DNA from: Dankookia rubra
Lineage (GTDB): Bacteria > Pseudomonadota > Alphaproteobacteria > Acetobacterales > Acetobacteraceae
Length of the DNA: 55,447 nucleotides
Direction of reading: 5' to 3'
Assembly: GCF_004355005.1 (NCBI RefSeq)
Contig: NZ_SMSJ01000038.1
Span: 1-55,447, forward strand
Part shown: positions 1 through 9,341 of the stretch, piece by piece
Layout of the letters: the number at the start of each line of letters is the position of its first letter
How positions within the stretch are numbered: the stretch's first letter is position 1
The notes under the pieces: generated by a model
Seen by the model: the letters and a program-made list of their open reading frames with translations, nothing else
The model's database searches: none
Told to the model about the DNA's origin: nothing
Made by a program: the position numbers and the translations under genes

Positions 1-1
1 G

Positions 2-2092
2 CCCGCCGCTGCCCCTGGTGCCGCCCCCGGCGCCGCCACGGCCGCCGGCGCCGCGAAGCTGTCGCTGCGCGCCCGCACCGCCGAGGAGGAGGACGAGGCG
101 CGCCGCGCCGCCGCCCGCCGCCCCGGCACTGCGGCCACGCCGGCCAAGAAGCCGGTGCTGACCACCGTCAAAAAGGTCGGGCCGGACCGCCGCGGCGGCA
201 ACCGCGTCGACGTCCAGGCGGCGATCGAGGGCGACGACGAGCGCAGCCGCTCGATCGCCTCGCTGCGGCGCGCGCGGGAACGCGAGCGGCGGCAGCAGGA
301 ACTCGCCCGGCTCCGGTCCGGCGCCGAGCGCGTGGTGCGCGACGTCGTCATCCCGGAGGCGATCACCGTGCAGGAACTCGCCAACCGCATGGCCGCCCGT
401 GGCGGCGAGGTGGTGAAGGCGCTGTTCCGCATGGGCGTGATGGCGACGCTGACCCAGACCATCGATGCCGACACCGCCCAGCTGGTGGTCGAGGAATTCG
501 GCCACCGCATCCGCCGCGTGGCGGATTCGGACGTCGAGCAGGGCATCCAGGGCGCGGCCGACATCGACACCGACCTGCAGACCCGCCCGCCGGTCGTCAC
601 CATCATGGGCCATGTCGACCACGGCAAGACCAGCCTGCTGGACGCGCTGCGGAAGGCCGACGTGGCGGCGCACGAAGCCGGCGGCATCACCCAGCATATC
701 GGCGCCTACCAGGTGCAGGTGCCGGACGGCTCGAAGGTGACCTTCATCGACACCCCGGGCCACGCCGCCTTCACGGCGATGCGGTCCCGCGGCGCGCAGG
801 TGACGGACATGGTCGTGCTGGTGGTCGCGGCGGATGACGGCGTGATGCCGCAGACGATCGAGGCCATCAACCACGCCAAGGCCGCCGGCGTGCCGATCAT
901 CGTCGCGGTGAACAAGATCGACAAGGAAGGCGTCCGGCCCGAGCGGGTGAAGCAGGAACTCCTGCAGCACGAGATCGTGGTCGAGAGCCTGGGTGGCGAC
1001 ACCATGGAGATCGAGGTCTCGGCGACGAAGAAGATCAACCTCGACAAGTTGCTCGAGGCGATCTCCCTGCAGGCCGAGGTGCTGGACCTGAAGGCCAACC
1101 CGGACCGCGCGGCCGAGGGCACCGTGATCGAGAGCAAGCTCGACCGCGGCCGCGGCCCGGTCGCCACCGTGCTGGTGCAGAAGGGCACGCTGAAGACCGG
1201 GGACATCGTCGTGGCCGGCGCCGAATGGGGCCGGGTGCGCGCGATGCTCGACGACAAGGGCCGCCAGGTGAAGACCGCCGGGCCGTCCCTGCCAGTCGAG
1301 ATCCTCGGCCTGTCGGGCGTCCCCTCCGCCGGCGAGAATTTCGTCGCGGTGACGGACGAGACCCAGGCGCGGGAAATCTCCGAGTTCCGCCAGCGCAAGC
1401 TGCGCGACAAGGCCTCGGCCTCGGCCGTCGCCGGCCGCGGCACGCTGACCGACATGCTGGCCCGCATCCAGGCCGGCGTGCAGAAGGAGGTGACGGTCGT
1501 CGTCAAGGCCGACGTCCAGGGCTCGGCCGAGGCGATCGGCGTGACGCTCGGCAAGCTGGGCAACGAGGAGGTCCGGGTCCGGGTGCTGCACAGCGCCGTC
1601 GGCCAGATCACCGAGAGCGACATCCAGCTGGCCAAGGCGTCCAACGCCGTGGTCGTCGCCTTCAACGTCCGCGCCACCACCCAGGCGCGGGAGATGGCGC
1701 AGCGCGACGGCGTCGACATCCGCTACTACTCGATCATCTACGAGGTGTCGGACGACATCGAGAAGATGTTCAAGTCGAAGCTGGCCCCGGTGGCCCGCGA
1801 GAACTTTCTCGGCTACGCGCAGATCCTGCAGGTCTTCGAGGTCAAGAAGATCGGCAACGTGGCGGGCTGCCGCGTGACCGAGGGCGTGGTCAAGCGCGGC
1901 GCCGGCGTGCGCCTGCTGCGCGACGGCGTCGTGATCCACCAGGGCGAGCTTTCGACCCTGCGGCGGTTCAAGGACGACGTGAAGGAAGTCACCAACGGCT
2001 ACGAATGCGGCATGTCCTTCGCCAACTACAACGACATCCGCGTCGGCGACCAGATCGAGTGCTACGAGACGGAGATGGTGACCGCGGCCTGA
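2..2092 (+). CDS. infB: Translation initiation factor IF-2, 3' part
   Basis: GTPase that delivers initiator tRNA to the 30S subunit. The gene is cut by the window start: the reading frame is open from base 2, so the true start lies outside. The visible part begins in the Ala/Arg/Glu-rich N-terminal linker, then has the IF2-N helical module, the G domain with the P-loop GHVDHGKTS (about 608-634), DTPGH, NKID and SATKK, then domains II, III and IV up to the TGA at 2090-2092. All G motifs are canonical and I see no damage. It is followed by a strong terminator-like hairpin and then rbfA, the usual neighbour in the nusA-infB-rbfA-truB order. Family assignment is certain. Confidence 0.98.
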   Translation, partial: PAAAPGAAPGAATAAGAAKLSLRARTAEEEDEARRAAARRPGTAATPAKKPVLTTVKKVGPDRRGGNRVDVQAAIEGDDERSRSIASLRRARERERRQQELARLRSGAERVVRDVVIPEAITVQELANRMAARGGEVVKALFRMGVMATLTQTIDADTAQLVVEEFGHRIRRVADSDVEQGIQGAADIDTDLQTRPPVVTIMGHVDHGKTSLLDALRKADVAAHEAGGITQHIGAYQVQVPDGSKVTFIDTPGHAAFTAMRSRGAQVTDMVVLVVAADDGVMPQTIEAINHAKAAGVPIIVAVNKIDKEGVRPERVKQELLQHEIVVESLGGDTMEIEVSATKKINLDKLLEAISLQAEVLDLKANPDRAAEGTVIESKLDRGRGPVATVLVQKGTLKTGDIVVAGAEWGRVRAMLDDKGRQVKTAGPSLPVEILGLSGVPSAGENFVAVTDETQAREISEFRQRKLRDKASASAVAGRGTLTDMLARIQAGVQKEVTVVVKADVQGSAEAIGVTLGKLGNEEVRVRVLHSAVGQITESDIQLAKASNAVVVAFNVRATTQAREMAQRDGVDIRYYSIIYEVSDDIEKMFKSKLAPVARENFLGYAQILQVFEVKKIGNVAGCRVTEGVVKRGAGVRLLRDGVVIHQGELSTLRRFKDDVKEVTNGYECGMSFANYNDIRVGDQIECYETEMVTAA

Positions 2093-2119
2093 TCCGCGCC
2101 ACTCTCCGGCTATCGACCG

Positions 2120-2155
2120 GGGCGCGGCGCCGCAGGGCGCCGCGCCCTTTCTTTT
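2120..2155 (+). terminator. Intrinsic terminator between infB and rbfA
   Basis: A perfect 12-bp stem (GGGCGCGGCGCC at 2120-2131, loop GCAG, complementary arm 2136-2147) is followed directly by TTTCTTTT. This is the cleanest Rho-independent terminator signature in the window. It lies 28 bp after the infB stop and 36 bp before the rbfA start, so rbfA-truB-rpsO are reached only by read-through or from a promoter I cannot identify. Confidence 0.85.
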
Positions 2156-2191
2156 CCGACCAGTAGACTTCCGAGAGAGGGTTCGACCCCC

Positions 2192-2608
2192 ATGACCAAG
2201 CGCCACGCCGGAGCCGGCGAGGGCCCTTCCCAGCGCCAGTTGCGCGTCGCCGAGGAGGTGCGCCACGCGCTCTCCGCCGTCCTCGCCCGGGCGGATTTCC
2301 GCGATCCCGACCTCGCCGGCGCGCGGGTGACGGTGACCGAGGTGCGCGCCTCCCCCGACCTCAAGCACATGACCGCCTTCGTCAGCGGCCTGGGCAAGGA
2401 GTTGCCGGAGGCGCAGTTCAAGGCGCTGAAGCGCGCCGCGCCCTATCTGCGCGGCCAGGTCGCCAAGGCGGTGCGGCTGCGCGCCGCGCCCGACCTGCAT
2501 TTTCAGCAGGACACCGCGCTCGACTACGCCATGCAGATCGACCGGGCGCTGCGCCAGCCCGAGGTGGCGCGCGACCTCGAGCCGAAGCCGAAGGATGACG
2601 AGGCGTGA
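2192..2608 (+). CDS. rbfA: Ribosome-binding factor A
   Basis: 138-residue 30S maturation factor that acts on the 5' end of 16S rRNA during late small-subunit assembly. The sequence shows the family's KH-like fold: N-terminal RVAEEVRHALSAVL, a central VTVTEVRASPDLKHMTAFVS and the C-terminal LRAAPDLHFQQD strand. Start ATG 2192 follows a purine-rich GAGAGAGG about 14 nt upstream. Its TGA overlaps the GTG of truB (GTGA at 2605-2608), implying translational coupling. A terminator hairpin precedes it, so expression relative to infB may be attenuated. Length is normal for the family. Confidence 0.96.
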   Translation: MTKRHAGAGEGPSQRQLRVAEEVRHALSAVLARADFRDPDLAGARVTVTEVRASPDLKHMTAFVSGLGKELPEAQFKALKRAAPYLRGQVAKAVRLRAAPDLHFQQDTALDYAMQIDRALRQPEVARDLEPKPKDDEA

Positions 2609-3597
2609 ACCATCATCCCGGCAAGCCGCACCACAATGCGCGCCATCGCCAGCGCAAGCCGAAGGGCCGGCCGCTCGACGGCTGGCTGATCGTCGACAAG
2701 CCGAGCGGCATGGGCTCGACCGACGTGGTCAACCGGCTGAAGCGGCTGTTCGATGCGCAGAAGGTCGGCCATGGCGGCACGCTCGACCCGCTGGCGACCG
2801 GCGTGCTGCCGATCGCCTTCGGCGCCGCGACCAAGACCGTCCCCTATGTGATGGATGGCACCAAGACCTACCGCTTCACGCTCCGCTTCGGCGACCTGCG
2901 CGACACCGACGACGCTGACGGCAAAACCATCGGCACTTCGGACGTCCGCCCGACCGATGCCGAAATCGCCGCGGCGCTGCCGGCCTTCCGCGGCGACATC
3001 ATGCAGGTCCCGCCGATCTTTTCCGCCATCAAGGTGGCGGGCGAGCGGGCCTATGACCTGGCGCGCGAGGGCCAGGTGGTGGAACTGGCGCCCCGCCCCG
3101 CCCGGGTCGACCGGTTCGAACTCGAGAGCCGCCCCGACGCCGACACGGCGATCTTCACCGTGCAGAGCGGCAAGGGGGTCTACATGCGCTCTCTCGCCCG
3201 CGACCTCGCGCGCGCCTGCAGCACGGTCGGGCATATCGCCGCGCTGCGCCGCATGCGGGTCGGGCCCTTCCACGAGGCCGCAGCAATTCCGCTGGACAAG
3301 CTCGGCCTGCCGGGCGATACGCCTGCCCCTTCCCCGGACCTCCTGCTTCCCGTTGCGACCGCGCTGGCCGACATCCCGGCACTGGCCCTGACGGAGGCGG
3401 AGGCCATGCGGCTCCTGCAGGGCCAGGCCCTTGGCCTGGTCGAGTTCATGGGCCGCATTCCTGACGATGCCGACCCCGCAGGGGGCTTGGTCCGCGTCAT
3501 GGCGGGGGGACGGTTCGTGGGGCTCTGCCGCCTGGAGTCCGGCCTTGTGGTGCCGGAACGACTGGTGGCCCAGGAAGGCTCCCCGGCCGGCGGTTGA
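2605..3597 (+). CDS. truB: tRNA pseudouridine(55) synthase
   Basis: 330-residue enzyme converting U55 of the tRNA T-arm to pseudouridine. Visible motifs are the catalytic GTLDPLATG with nucleophile Asp61, the KPSGMGST segment near residue 32, and the C-terminal GKGVYMRSLARDLA motif. Start is a GTG overlapping the rbfA stop by 4 nt; the following Arg/His/Lys-rich tail (residues 2-20) is a basic N-terminal extension before the core. It sits between rbfA and rpsO, as in most proteobacteria. The last 75 residues form a divergent PUA-like C-terminal domain. Confidence 0.96.
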   Translation: MNHHPGKPHHNARHRQRKPKGRPLDGWLIVDKPSGMGSTDVVNRLKRLFDAQKVGHGGTLDPLATGVLPIAFGAATKTVPYVMDGTKTYRFTLRFGDLRDTDDADGKTIGTSDVRPTDAEIAAALPAFRGDIMQVPPIFSAIKVAGERAYDLAREGQVVELAPRPARVDRFELESRPDADTAIFTVQSGKGVYMRSLARDLARACSTVGHIAALRRMRVGPFHEAAAIPLDKLGLPGDTPAPSPDLLLPVATALADIPALALTEAEAMRLLQGQALGLVEFMGRIPDDADPAGGLVRVMAGGRFVGLCRLESGLVVPERLVAQEGSPAGG

Positions 3598-3645
3598 AAT
3601 ATGCCGAAGGTCCGGATGGGCCCGGCCAAGACGGAGAACAACCCG

Positions 3646-3918
3646 ATGTCGGCAGTATCCCCCGAGCGGCGCCTCGCGCTGATCAACCAGTACCAGACCA
3701 AGCCCGGCGATACCGGCAGCCCCGAAGTGCAGGTCGCCCTGCTGTCGGAGCGCATTTCCGGCCTGACCGAGCACCTCAAGGTCCATGCTAAGGACTTCCA
3801 CAGCCGGCGCGGCCTGCTGGTGCTGGTCGGCCAGCGGCGTGGCCTGCTGGACTACCTGAAGAAGAAGGATGCCGACCGCTACGCACGGTTGATTTCCAGC
3901 CTCGGCCTGCGCCGCTAG
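3646..3918 (+). CDS. rpsO: 30S ribosomal protein S15
   Basis: Primary 16S rRNA-binding ribosomal protein. The frame is open from ATG 3601, but I choose ATG 3646 because it gives 90 residues, the usual S15 length is about 89, the family starts at the MSAVSPERR-like segment, and GGAG lies about 10 nt upstream. Conserved [17 protein letters not shown] and the [20 protein letters not shown] helix are intact. It sits 48 nt after truB and upstream of pnp with a long spacer. The stop codon lies inside an 8-bp hairpin. Confidence 0.96.
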   Translation: MSAVSPERRLALINQYQTKPGDTGSPEVQVALLSERISGLTEHLKVHAKDFHSRRGLLVLVGQRRGLLDYLKKKDADRYARLISSLGLRR

Positions 3919-3928
3919 CCAGCGGCGC
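3909..3928 (+). other. Hairpin spanning the rpsO stop codon
   Basis: GCGCCGCT at 3909-3916 pairs perfectly with AGCGGCGC at 3921-3928 across a 4-nt loop, so the TAG stop sits at the loop edge. No T-run follows, so it is not a classical terminator. By analogy with E. coli rpsO-pnp it may serve mRNA processing or stability; that is inference. Confidence 0.5.
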
Positions 3929-4418
3929 CACCCGGGCCGGCTATCGGCCCAGGACAGCGCCTTGGTGGGGTCCACCCCCGCCGGGCGCCAGAAATCCATG
4001 GTAATCCGGCGCGACCCGCGCCATATGCTTCGCCCGGAGCCGGTGAGCCGACATGTGGTCGGGTTCTGCCGGGCCACCGCCGCGCACGCGGCGGGCTGAC
4101 AGGACAAGCCGCGATCCCCGACCGGGACGGCGACGGCGTTTCCGGCCACATGGAGCCCCGGCGACGGGGGCGGTCATCCCGCAAGCGGGCATCCGCGGTC
4201 CATGCAGCCCGAGGCGCTGAGCCCTCATCCCGCGGGGCGCCCTCCGGGGCCTTCGGCCGAAGACTGGCAACCCACCGCGTCGCATGATTCCGGATCGCCT
4301 GTGGCCGCGCTGGCCGTGGGCTCGCCGGCCTTGAAGCCAAGCCGCACCCCCGACGGGTCCGGCCGGATCGCCTGCGCGGGGAAGGGCCCCGGCCTGCGGT
4401 CCCACGAAGGAACGACGC
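3919..4418 (+). promoter_or_regulatory. rpsO-pnp spacer / pnp leader region with hairpins
   Basis: 500 nt with no gene that I can support on either strand. It holds a perfect 8-bp hairpin (CCGCCGCG / CGCGGCGG, 4077-4094), a short CCCGC-AA-GCGGG hairpin near 4177, and GAAGGA just before the pnp start. In enterobacteria this interval carries the pnp promoter and an RNase III-processed autoregulatory leader; here the position and structure suggest a comparable leader but the sequence alone does not prove it. Confidence 0.4.
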
Positions 4419-6635
4419 ATGTTCGAGAACTACTACCGCAAGGACATCTCCTGGGGCGGCCAACTCCTGACGTTGGAGACCGGCAAGGTCGCCCGCCAGG
4501 CCGATGGCGCCGTCATGGCCCGCCTCGGCGACACCATCGTGCTCTGCACCGTGGTCGGCGCACGCTCGGTGAAGCCGGGCCAGGACTTCTTCCCGTTGAC
4601 CGTGAACTACCAGGAGAAGGCCTTCGCCGCGGGCAAGATCCCCGGCGGCTTTTTCAAGCGCGAGGGCCGTCCCTCCGAGAACGAGACCCTGGTCTCCCGC
4701 CTGATCGACCGGCCGCTGCGCCCGCTGTTCCCGGACGGGTTCCGCAACGAGGTCCAGGTGATCGCGACCGTGCTGTCGCATGACCTGGAGAACGACCCCG
4801 ACATGGTGGCGCTGGTCGGCTGCTCCGCCGCCCTGACCCTCTCGGGCATTCCCTTCTTCGGCCCGGTCGCCAGCGCCCGCGTCGGGTACATCGATGGCCA
4901 GTACGTGCTGAACCCGACCATGGCGCAGCGCCAGACCAGCAAGCTGGAACTGGTGGTCGCCGGCACCGCCGAGGGCGTGCTGATGGTCGAGTCCGAGGCG
5001 CAGGAGCTGTCCGAGGACGTCATGCTCGGCGCCGTCGAGTTCGGCCACAAGGGTTTCCAGCCCGTCATCCAGGGCATCATCGAGCTGGCCGAGCGCGCCG
5101 CGAAGGAGCCCTGGGCGCTGCCCGAGGCCTCCGAGGCCGAGGTGACGCTGAAGGCCCGCATCGCCGAGCTGGGCCGCGACGCCATGGTCGAGGCCTACAA
5201 GGAGACCCAGAAGCTGGTGCGCCAGGGCAAGGTGAGCGAGGTCAAGAAGGCCGTCGTCGCCAAGCTGGGCGAGGAAGGCCTCGATGCCGGCGCCGCCAAG
5301 GGCCTGCTGAAGGAGCTCGAGGCGGACGTGGTCCGCAACAACATCCTCGACACCGGCCTCCGCATCGACGGCCGCGACACCAAGACCGTGCGGCCGATCG
5401 TGGCCGAGGTCGGCGTGCTGCCGCGCGCGCATGGCTCGGCGCTCTTCACCCGCGGCGAGACCCAGGCATTCTGCGTGGCGACGCTCGGCACCGGCCAGGA
5501 CGAGCAGATCATTGACGCGCTGCCGGGCGAGTACCGGGAGCACTTCATGCTCCACTACAACTTCCCCCCCTACTCGGTGAACGAGACCGGCCGCATGGGC
5601 AGCCCGGGCCGGCGCGAGATCGGCCATGGCAAGCTCGCTTGGCGCGCCATCCGGCCGCTGCTGCCGGAGAAGGAGAAGTTTCCCTACACGCTGCGCGTGG
5701 TGTCGGAGATCACCGAGTCGAACGGCTCCTCCTCCATGGCTACCGTCTGCGGCACCTCGCTGTCGCTGATGGATGCGGGCACGCCGCTGAAGCGTCCCTG
5801 CGCCGGCATTGCCATGGGCCTGATCAAGGAGGACCGCGGCTTCGCCGTGCTGTCCGACATCCTCGGCGACGAGGATCACCTGGGCGACATGGATTTCAAG
5901 GTGGCCGGGTCCGAGCAGGGCATCACCGCCCTGCAGATGGACATCAAGATCACCTCCATCACCTTCGACATCATGCGCCAGGCGCTGGCGCAGGCGAAGG
6001 ACGGCCGGATCCACATCCTCGGCGAGATGGCCAAGGGCCTGTCGGGCAATCGCGGCGACGTGGCGCAGAACGCGCCGCGCATCACCATGATGTCGGTGCC
6101 GAAGGAGAAGATCCGCGACGTGATCGGCTCGGGCGGCAAGGTCATCCGCGAGATCTGCGAGGTGACGGGCTGCAAGGTCGACATCGACGACGACGGCACC
6201 ATCAAGGTGGCGGCGACCTCGACGGAAGCGGCGCAGAAGGCGATCGACTGGATCCGCGGCATCGTGGCGGAACCCGAGGTCGGTGCGATCTACAACGGCA
6301 AGGTCGTGAAGACCGCGGATTTCGGCGCCTTCGTGAACTTCCTCGGCGCCAAGGACGGTCTGGTCCACATCAGCGAACTGTCGAACGAGCGGGTGAACCG
6401 CACCAACGACATCGTCAGTGTCGGCGACCAGGTGAAGGTGAAGGTCCTCGGCTTCGACGACCGCGGCAAGGTGAAGCTGTCCATGCGGGTGGTCGACCAG
6501 GCCACCGGCGCCGACATCACCGAGCAGGTCGGCGCCCGCCGGCCGCGCGTCGAGGGCGAGGGCGAGGAGCGCGGCGACCGCGGCCCGCGCCGCGACCGCG
6601 GTCCCCGTCGCGAGCGCAGCGACGCGGCCGAGTAA
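4419..6635 (+). CDS. pnp: Polyribonucleotide nucleotidyltransferase (PNPase)
   Basis: 738-residue 3'-5' phosphorolytic exoribonuclease, a component of RNA decay complexes in the cytoplasm. Order: first RNase PH core (residues 1-210, with [15 protein letters not shown]), all-helical linker, second RNase PH core (about 300-550, with [10 protein letters not shown] and [15 protein letters not shown]), KH domain with the GXXG element in [11 protein letters not shown] (about 567), S1 domain (about 621-690), then an Arg/Asp/Gly-rich tail made of RGDRGPRRD-like repeats. ATG 4419 is preceded by GAAGGA. The basic repeat tail is the only departure from a textbook PNPase and could add RNA binding. Confidence 0.98.
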   Translation: MFENYYRKDISWGGQLLTLETGKVARQADGAVMARLGDTIVLCTVVGARSVKPGQDFFPLTVNYQEKAFAAGKIPGGFFKREGRPSENETLVSRLIDRPLRPLFPDGFRNEVQVIATVLSHDLENDPDMVALVGCSAALTLSGIPFFGPVASARVGYIDGQYVLNPTMAQRQTSKLELVVAGTAEGVLMVESEAQELSEDVMLGAVEFGHKGFQPVIQGIIELAERAAKEPWALPEASEAEVTLKARIAELGRDAMVEAYKETQKLVRQGKVSEVKKAVVAKLGEEGLDAGAAKGLLKELEADVVRNNILDTGLRIDGRDTKTVRPIVAEVGVLPRAHGSALFTRGETQAFCVATLGTGQDEQIIDALPGEYREHFMLHYNFPPYSVNETGRMGSPGRREIGHGKLAWRAIRPLLPEKEKFPYTLRVVSEITESNGSSSMATVCGTSLSLMDAGTPLKRPCAGIAMGLIKEDRGFAVLSDILGDEDHLGDMDFKVAGSEQGITALQMDIKITSITFDIMRQALAQAKDGRIHILGEMAKGLSGNRGDVAQNAPRITMMSVPKEKIRDVIGSGGKVIREICEVTGCKVDIDDDGTIKVAATSTEAAQKAIDWIRGIVAEPEVGAIYNGKVVKTADFGAFVNFLGAKDGLVHISELSNERVNRTNDIVSVGDQVKVKVLGFDDRGKVKLSMRVVDQATGADITEQVGARRPRVEGEGEERGDRGPRRDRGPRRERSDAAE

Positions 6636-6718
6636 ACCAGAAATGGTGCGGCCGGGGTCCTGCATGGGACGCCGGCCGACCCAATTACGAGCGTCCAGGG
6701 ACTGTCGAGGGAAGAGGC

Positions 6719-8119
6719 GTGAAGGCGATCAACGCGATCCGCATGGGCGGGGTCGAGGTTCTGCCGCTGGTCGAAGGCGGCAAGGGTGTGGCCGTCTCGA
6801 ACGGCGCGACCTGCGGCGGCTGGGCGTCCGGCGGCGGGGTCGGCACCTTCTCGGCCGTCAATGCCGACAGCTATGATGCTGACGGCAACCTCATCCGGCA
6901 GGTCTACCACGGCAGGACGCGCCGCGACCGGCACGAGGAGCTGGTGGCTTATGGCATTGCCGGAGGCATCGCCCAGGCCAAGGAGGCGCATGAGCGTGCC
7001 GGCGGCGTGGGGCGCATCCACGCCAACATACTCTGGGAGATGGGCGGGGCGGAACGCGTCGCGCGCGGCATCCTGGAAGGCGCCAAGGGGCTGGTGAACG
7101 GCATCACCTGCGGCGCCGGCATGCCCTACCGGCTGGCCGACATCGCCCGCGAGTACAACGTCCACTACTACCCCATCATCTCGTCCGCCCGCGCCTTCGT
7201 GGCCCTTTGGAAGCGCAGCTACAGCAAGGCGCGCGAGCTGCTGGGCGGCGTGGTTTACGAGGATCCCTGGCTGGCCGGCGGGCACAACGGCCTGTCCAAC
7301 TCCGAGGACCCGGCGCATCCGGAGGATCCCTATCCCCGCGTGCTGAAGCTGCGGCAGCAGATGCGCGAGCTTGGCCTCGGCGACGTGCCGATCATCATGG
7401 CCGGCGGCGTCTGGTGGCTGGAGGAATGGGAGGACTGGATCGACAACTCGGAGCTCGGGCCGGTCGCTTTCCAGTTCGGCACACGGCCGCTGCTGACCAG
7501 GGAAAGCCCGATCTCGGACGCCTGGAAGCAGCGGCTGCTGACCCTGCAGCCGGGCGACGTGCTGCTGCAGCGCTTCTCCCCGACCGGCTTCTACTCCTCG
7601 GCCGTGCGGAACGACTTCATCCGCGAGCTCGAGGCGCGCAGCGAACGCCAGGTCGCCTATACCGCCGAGCCGATCGGCGACCACACCGCGGAATATGCCG
7701 TCGGCCCGCGCAAGCGGAAGGTCTGGCTGACGCCGCACGACCTGGAGCGAGTGCGGGGCTTCGAGGCTGCGGGCTTCGTCGAGGCGATGCGCACACCGGA
7801 CAATACGCTGATCTTCGTGACGCGGGACAAGCAGGCCGAGATCATCAAGGACCAGGTCGACTGCATGGGCTGCCTTTCGGCCTGCCGCTTCAGCAACTGG
7901 TCGCAGCACGAGCCGGACTACGACACCGGCAAAAAGGCCGACCCGCGGAGCTTCTGCATCCAGAAGACGCTGCAGGACATCGCGCATGACGGCGCGCTGG
8001 AGCACAACCTGATGTTTGCCGGGCACAATGCCTATCGCTTCGGCTCCGACCCCTTCTACTCCAACGGCTTCATCCCGACGGCCAAGCAGTTGGTCGAGCG
8101 GATCCTGACCGGCCGCTGA
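6719..8119 (+). CDS. Nitronate monooxygenase / 2-nitropropane dioxygenase-like flavoprotein with Cys motif
   Basis: 466-residue TIM-barrel flavoprotein of the COG2070 type, which oxidises alkyl nitronates or serves as an NAD(P)H-flavin oxidoreductase. Family signs are the Gly-rich ITCGAGMPYRLADIA segment, the IIMAGGVWW strand and the phosphate-binding FQFGTRPLLT. I choose GTG 6719 because GAGGGAAG lies just upstream; ATG 6743 is an alternative. Odd point: near the C-terminus there is a Cys cluster CMGCLSAC (Cys382, 385, 389) with a further Cys413, resembling an Fe-S ligand set, which is not part of the standard nitronate monooxygenase fold. Substrate unknown. It follows pnp by 83 nt and is probably separate from it. 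Confidence 0.82.
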   Translation: MKAINAIRMGGVEVLPLVEGGKGVAVSNGATCGGWASGGGVGTFSAVNADSYDADGNLIRQVYHGRTRRDRHEELVAYGIAGGIAQAKEAHERAGGVGRIHANILWEMGGAERVARGILEGAKGLVNGITCGAGMPYRLADIAREYNVHYYPIISSARAFVALWKRSYSKARELLGGVVYEDPWLAGGHNGLSNSEDPAHPEDPYPRVLKLRQQMRELGLGDVPIIMAGGVWWLEEWEDWIDNSELGPVAFQFGTRPLLTRESPISDAWKQRLLTLQPGDVLLQRFSPTGFYSSAVRNDFIRELEARSERQVAYTAEPIGDHTAEYAVGPRKRKVWLTPHDLERVRGFEAAGFVEAMRTPDNTLIFVTRDKQAEIIKDQVDCMGCLSACRFSNWSQHEPDYDTGKKADPRSFCIQKTLQDIAHDGALEHNLMFAGHNAYRFGSDPFYSNGFIPTAKQLVERILTGR

Positions 8120-8177
8120 GCGGCCGCGTCTGGCACCCCGATTGCAATGACCGCCGCGCAGCAGGAGCGCGGCGGCC

Positions 8178-8855
8178 GTGTCCATCCTCATCGAAGCCGA
8201 ACCAGCCCCCCTCGCGGCCGAGCGTGCCGCGACCGCGCTGGTCATCATCGACATGCAGCGGGACTTCCTGCTGCCCGGCGGCTTCGGCGAAGCCCTCGGC
8301 AACGACGTCTCGCGGCTCGCTGCGGCGATCGGCCCCTGCCGGGCGGTGCTGGCCGCCGCCCGCGCCGCCGGGCTGCTGGTGATCCATACCCGGGAAGGCC
8401 ACCGCCCCGACCTGACGGACTGCCCGCCGGCGAAGTGGGAACGCGGCCCGCCCGGCCGGCGGATCGGCGATCCCGGCCCGATGGGCCGCATCCTGGTCCG
8501 CGGCGAGCCGGGGCACGACATCGTCCCCGAACTGGTCCCCGCCCCGGGCGAGGTGGTGCTGGACAAGCCCGGCAAGGGCGCCTTTTGCGAGACCGATCTC
8601 GACCTCATCCTGCGCAACCGCGGCATCCGCACCCTGCTGGTCTGCGGCGTGACCACCGAGGTCTGCGTCAACACCACCGTCCGCGAGGCCAATGACCGCG
8701 GCTACCGCTGCGTGGTGCTGGCGGATTGCTGCGGGTCCTACTTCCCGGAATTCCACGCAACGGGCTTGGCGATGATCAAGGCCCAAGGGGGAGCAGGTGG
8801 CGGAATCTTCGGCTGGGTGGCGGATTCCGCCGCGGCGGTGCGGGCGCTGGCCTGA
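8178..8855 (+). CDS. Isochorismatase-family cysteine hydrolase
   Basis: 225-residue cytosolic amidohydrolase or hydrolase of the isochorismatase fold. The catalytic triad is visible: Asp25 (IIDMQRDF), Lys130 (LDKPGKGAF) and Cys163 (GVTTEVCV, with the preceding cis-peptide). The long insert with [11 protein letters not shown] is typical of biuret/ureidoacrylate-type members, so an amide such as biuret is a possible substrate, but this cannot be settled here. GTG start at 8178 has CAGGAG upstream. Its stop at 8853-8855 directly touches the TA target of the following IS630-type element, so any downstream co-transcribed partner may have been separated by that insertion. Confidence 0.83.
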   Translation: MSILIEAEPAPLAAERAATALVIIDMQRDFLLPGGFGEALGNDVSRLAAAIGPCRAVLAAARAAGLLVIHTREGHRPDLTDCPPAKWERGPPGRRIGDPGPMGRILVRGEPGHDIVPELVPAPGEVVLDKPGKGAFCETDLDLILRNRGIRTLLVCGVTTEVCVNTTVREANDRGYRCVVLADCCGSYFPEFHATGLAMIKAQGGAGGGIFGWVADSAAAVRALA

Positions 8856-8857
8856 TA

Positions 8858-9319
8858 CCAAGTCCCGCTGATCAGAACCCCTGAGTCCCGTCGCGCAGTC
8901 CGGTGGACATGATGGTCCAGGGCTGCTCGACCAGCCGGTTCCAGGCGCGGCAGCAGTGATCCACAATGTCGCCGTGGCAGTGGAAGATGCGGTTCGAGAG
9001 CCAGTTGTCCCACGTGAACTGCCGGGTATTTTCGACCGGGTTCGGCATTGAACCGCCGAGCCCGGTCCCGCAGATCTGCAGCGTCACCCCGCCGATCCGG
9101 GCAGCCTCGGTACGTGATGCCCCGTCGTAGATCCGGCCAGGGCAAGCTGGTGCCGGGTCTGGGCTGCGTCCTTCGTCTGCCGCGCTGTGACGCGCAGCCC
9201 GCTTGTTGCGAAATCAGGCCGGAGTGGGATGGGCATGGCGCAGCTTCCCTGGCCACCATGTTGAATCAGCCCGCCGCCGCTACGAGAATCCCCGACGAGT
9301 CACGCTCTTAGGGACTTAG
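8858..9319. mobile_element. Internally deleted IS630-family element
   Basis: 462-bp element with ends CCAAGTCCC (8858-8866) and GGGACTTAG (9311-9319), an inverted pair differing at one position, flanked on both sides by TA (8856-8857 and 9320-9321), the target duplication of the IS630/Tc1-mariner group. Inside, on the minus strand, is only the 3' end of a transposase. Full IS630 elements are about 1.1 kb, so most of the gene is gone. About 220 bp at the right side (9090-9310) show no recognisable coding remnant. Confidence 0.7.
8872..9087 (-). pseudogene. IS630-type transposase, C-terminal remnant
   Basis: The readable 71-residue stretch carries the terminal IS630 transposase signature: PNPVENTRQF, DNWLSNRIF, DIVDHCCRAWN and a closing QPWTIMSTGLRDG. 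The Glu of the DDE triad is expected in the PNPVEN segment and is present, but the upstream Asp residues and HTH domain are absent. Not functional. Confidence 0.75.
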
Positions 9320-9341
9320 TATGCCGCGCGGGGAGGCAGCT

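Noticed and set aside
4077-4094. Perfect 8-bp hairpin considered as the rpsO terminator
   Set aside because: Followed by GCTGACAGG with no T-run and 160 nt from the rpsO stop; kept only as a structural element of the spacer.
4202-4783. 193-codon plus frame overlapping the pnp start
   Set aside because: Other-frame shadow, Pro/Arg-rich, overlaps the PNPase N-terminus; no ribosome site.
3915-6665. Very long open frame (916 codons) on the minus strand opposite rpsO spacer and pnp
   Set aside because: It is antisense to the certain pnp gene, His/Ala/Leu-rich in the manner of GC-rich shadow frames, and has no recognisable domain.
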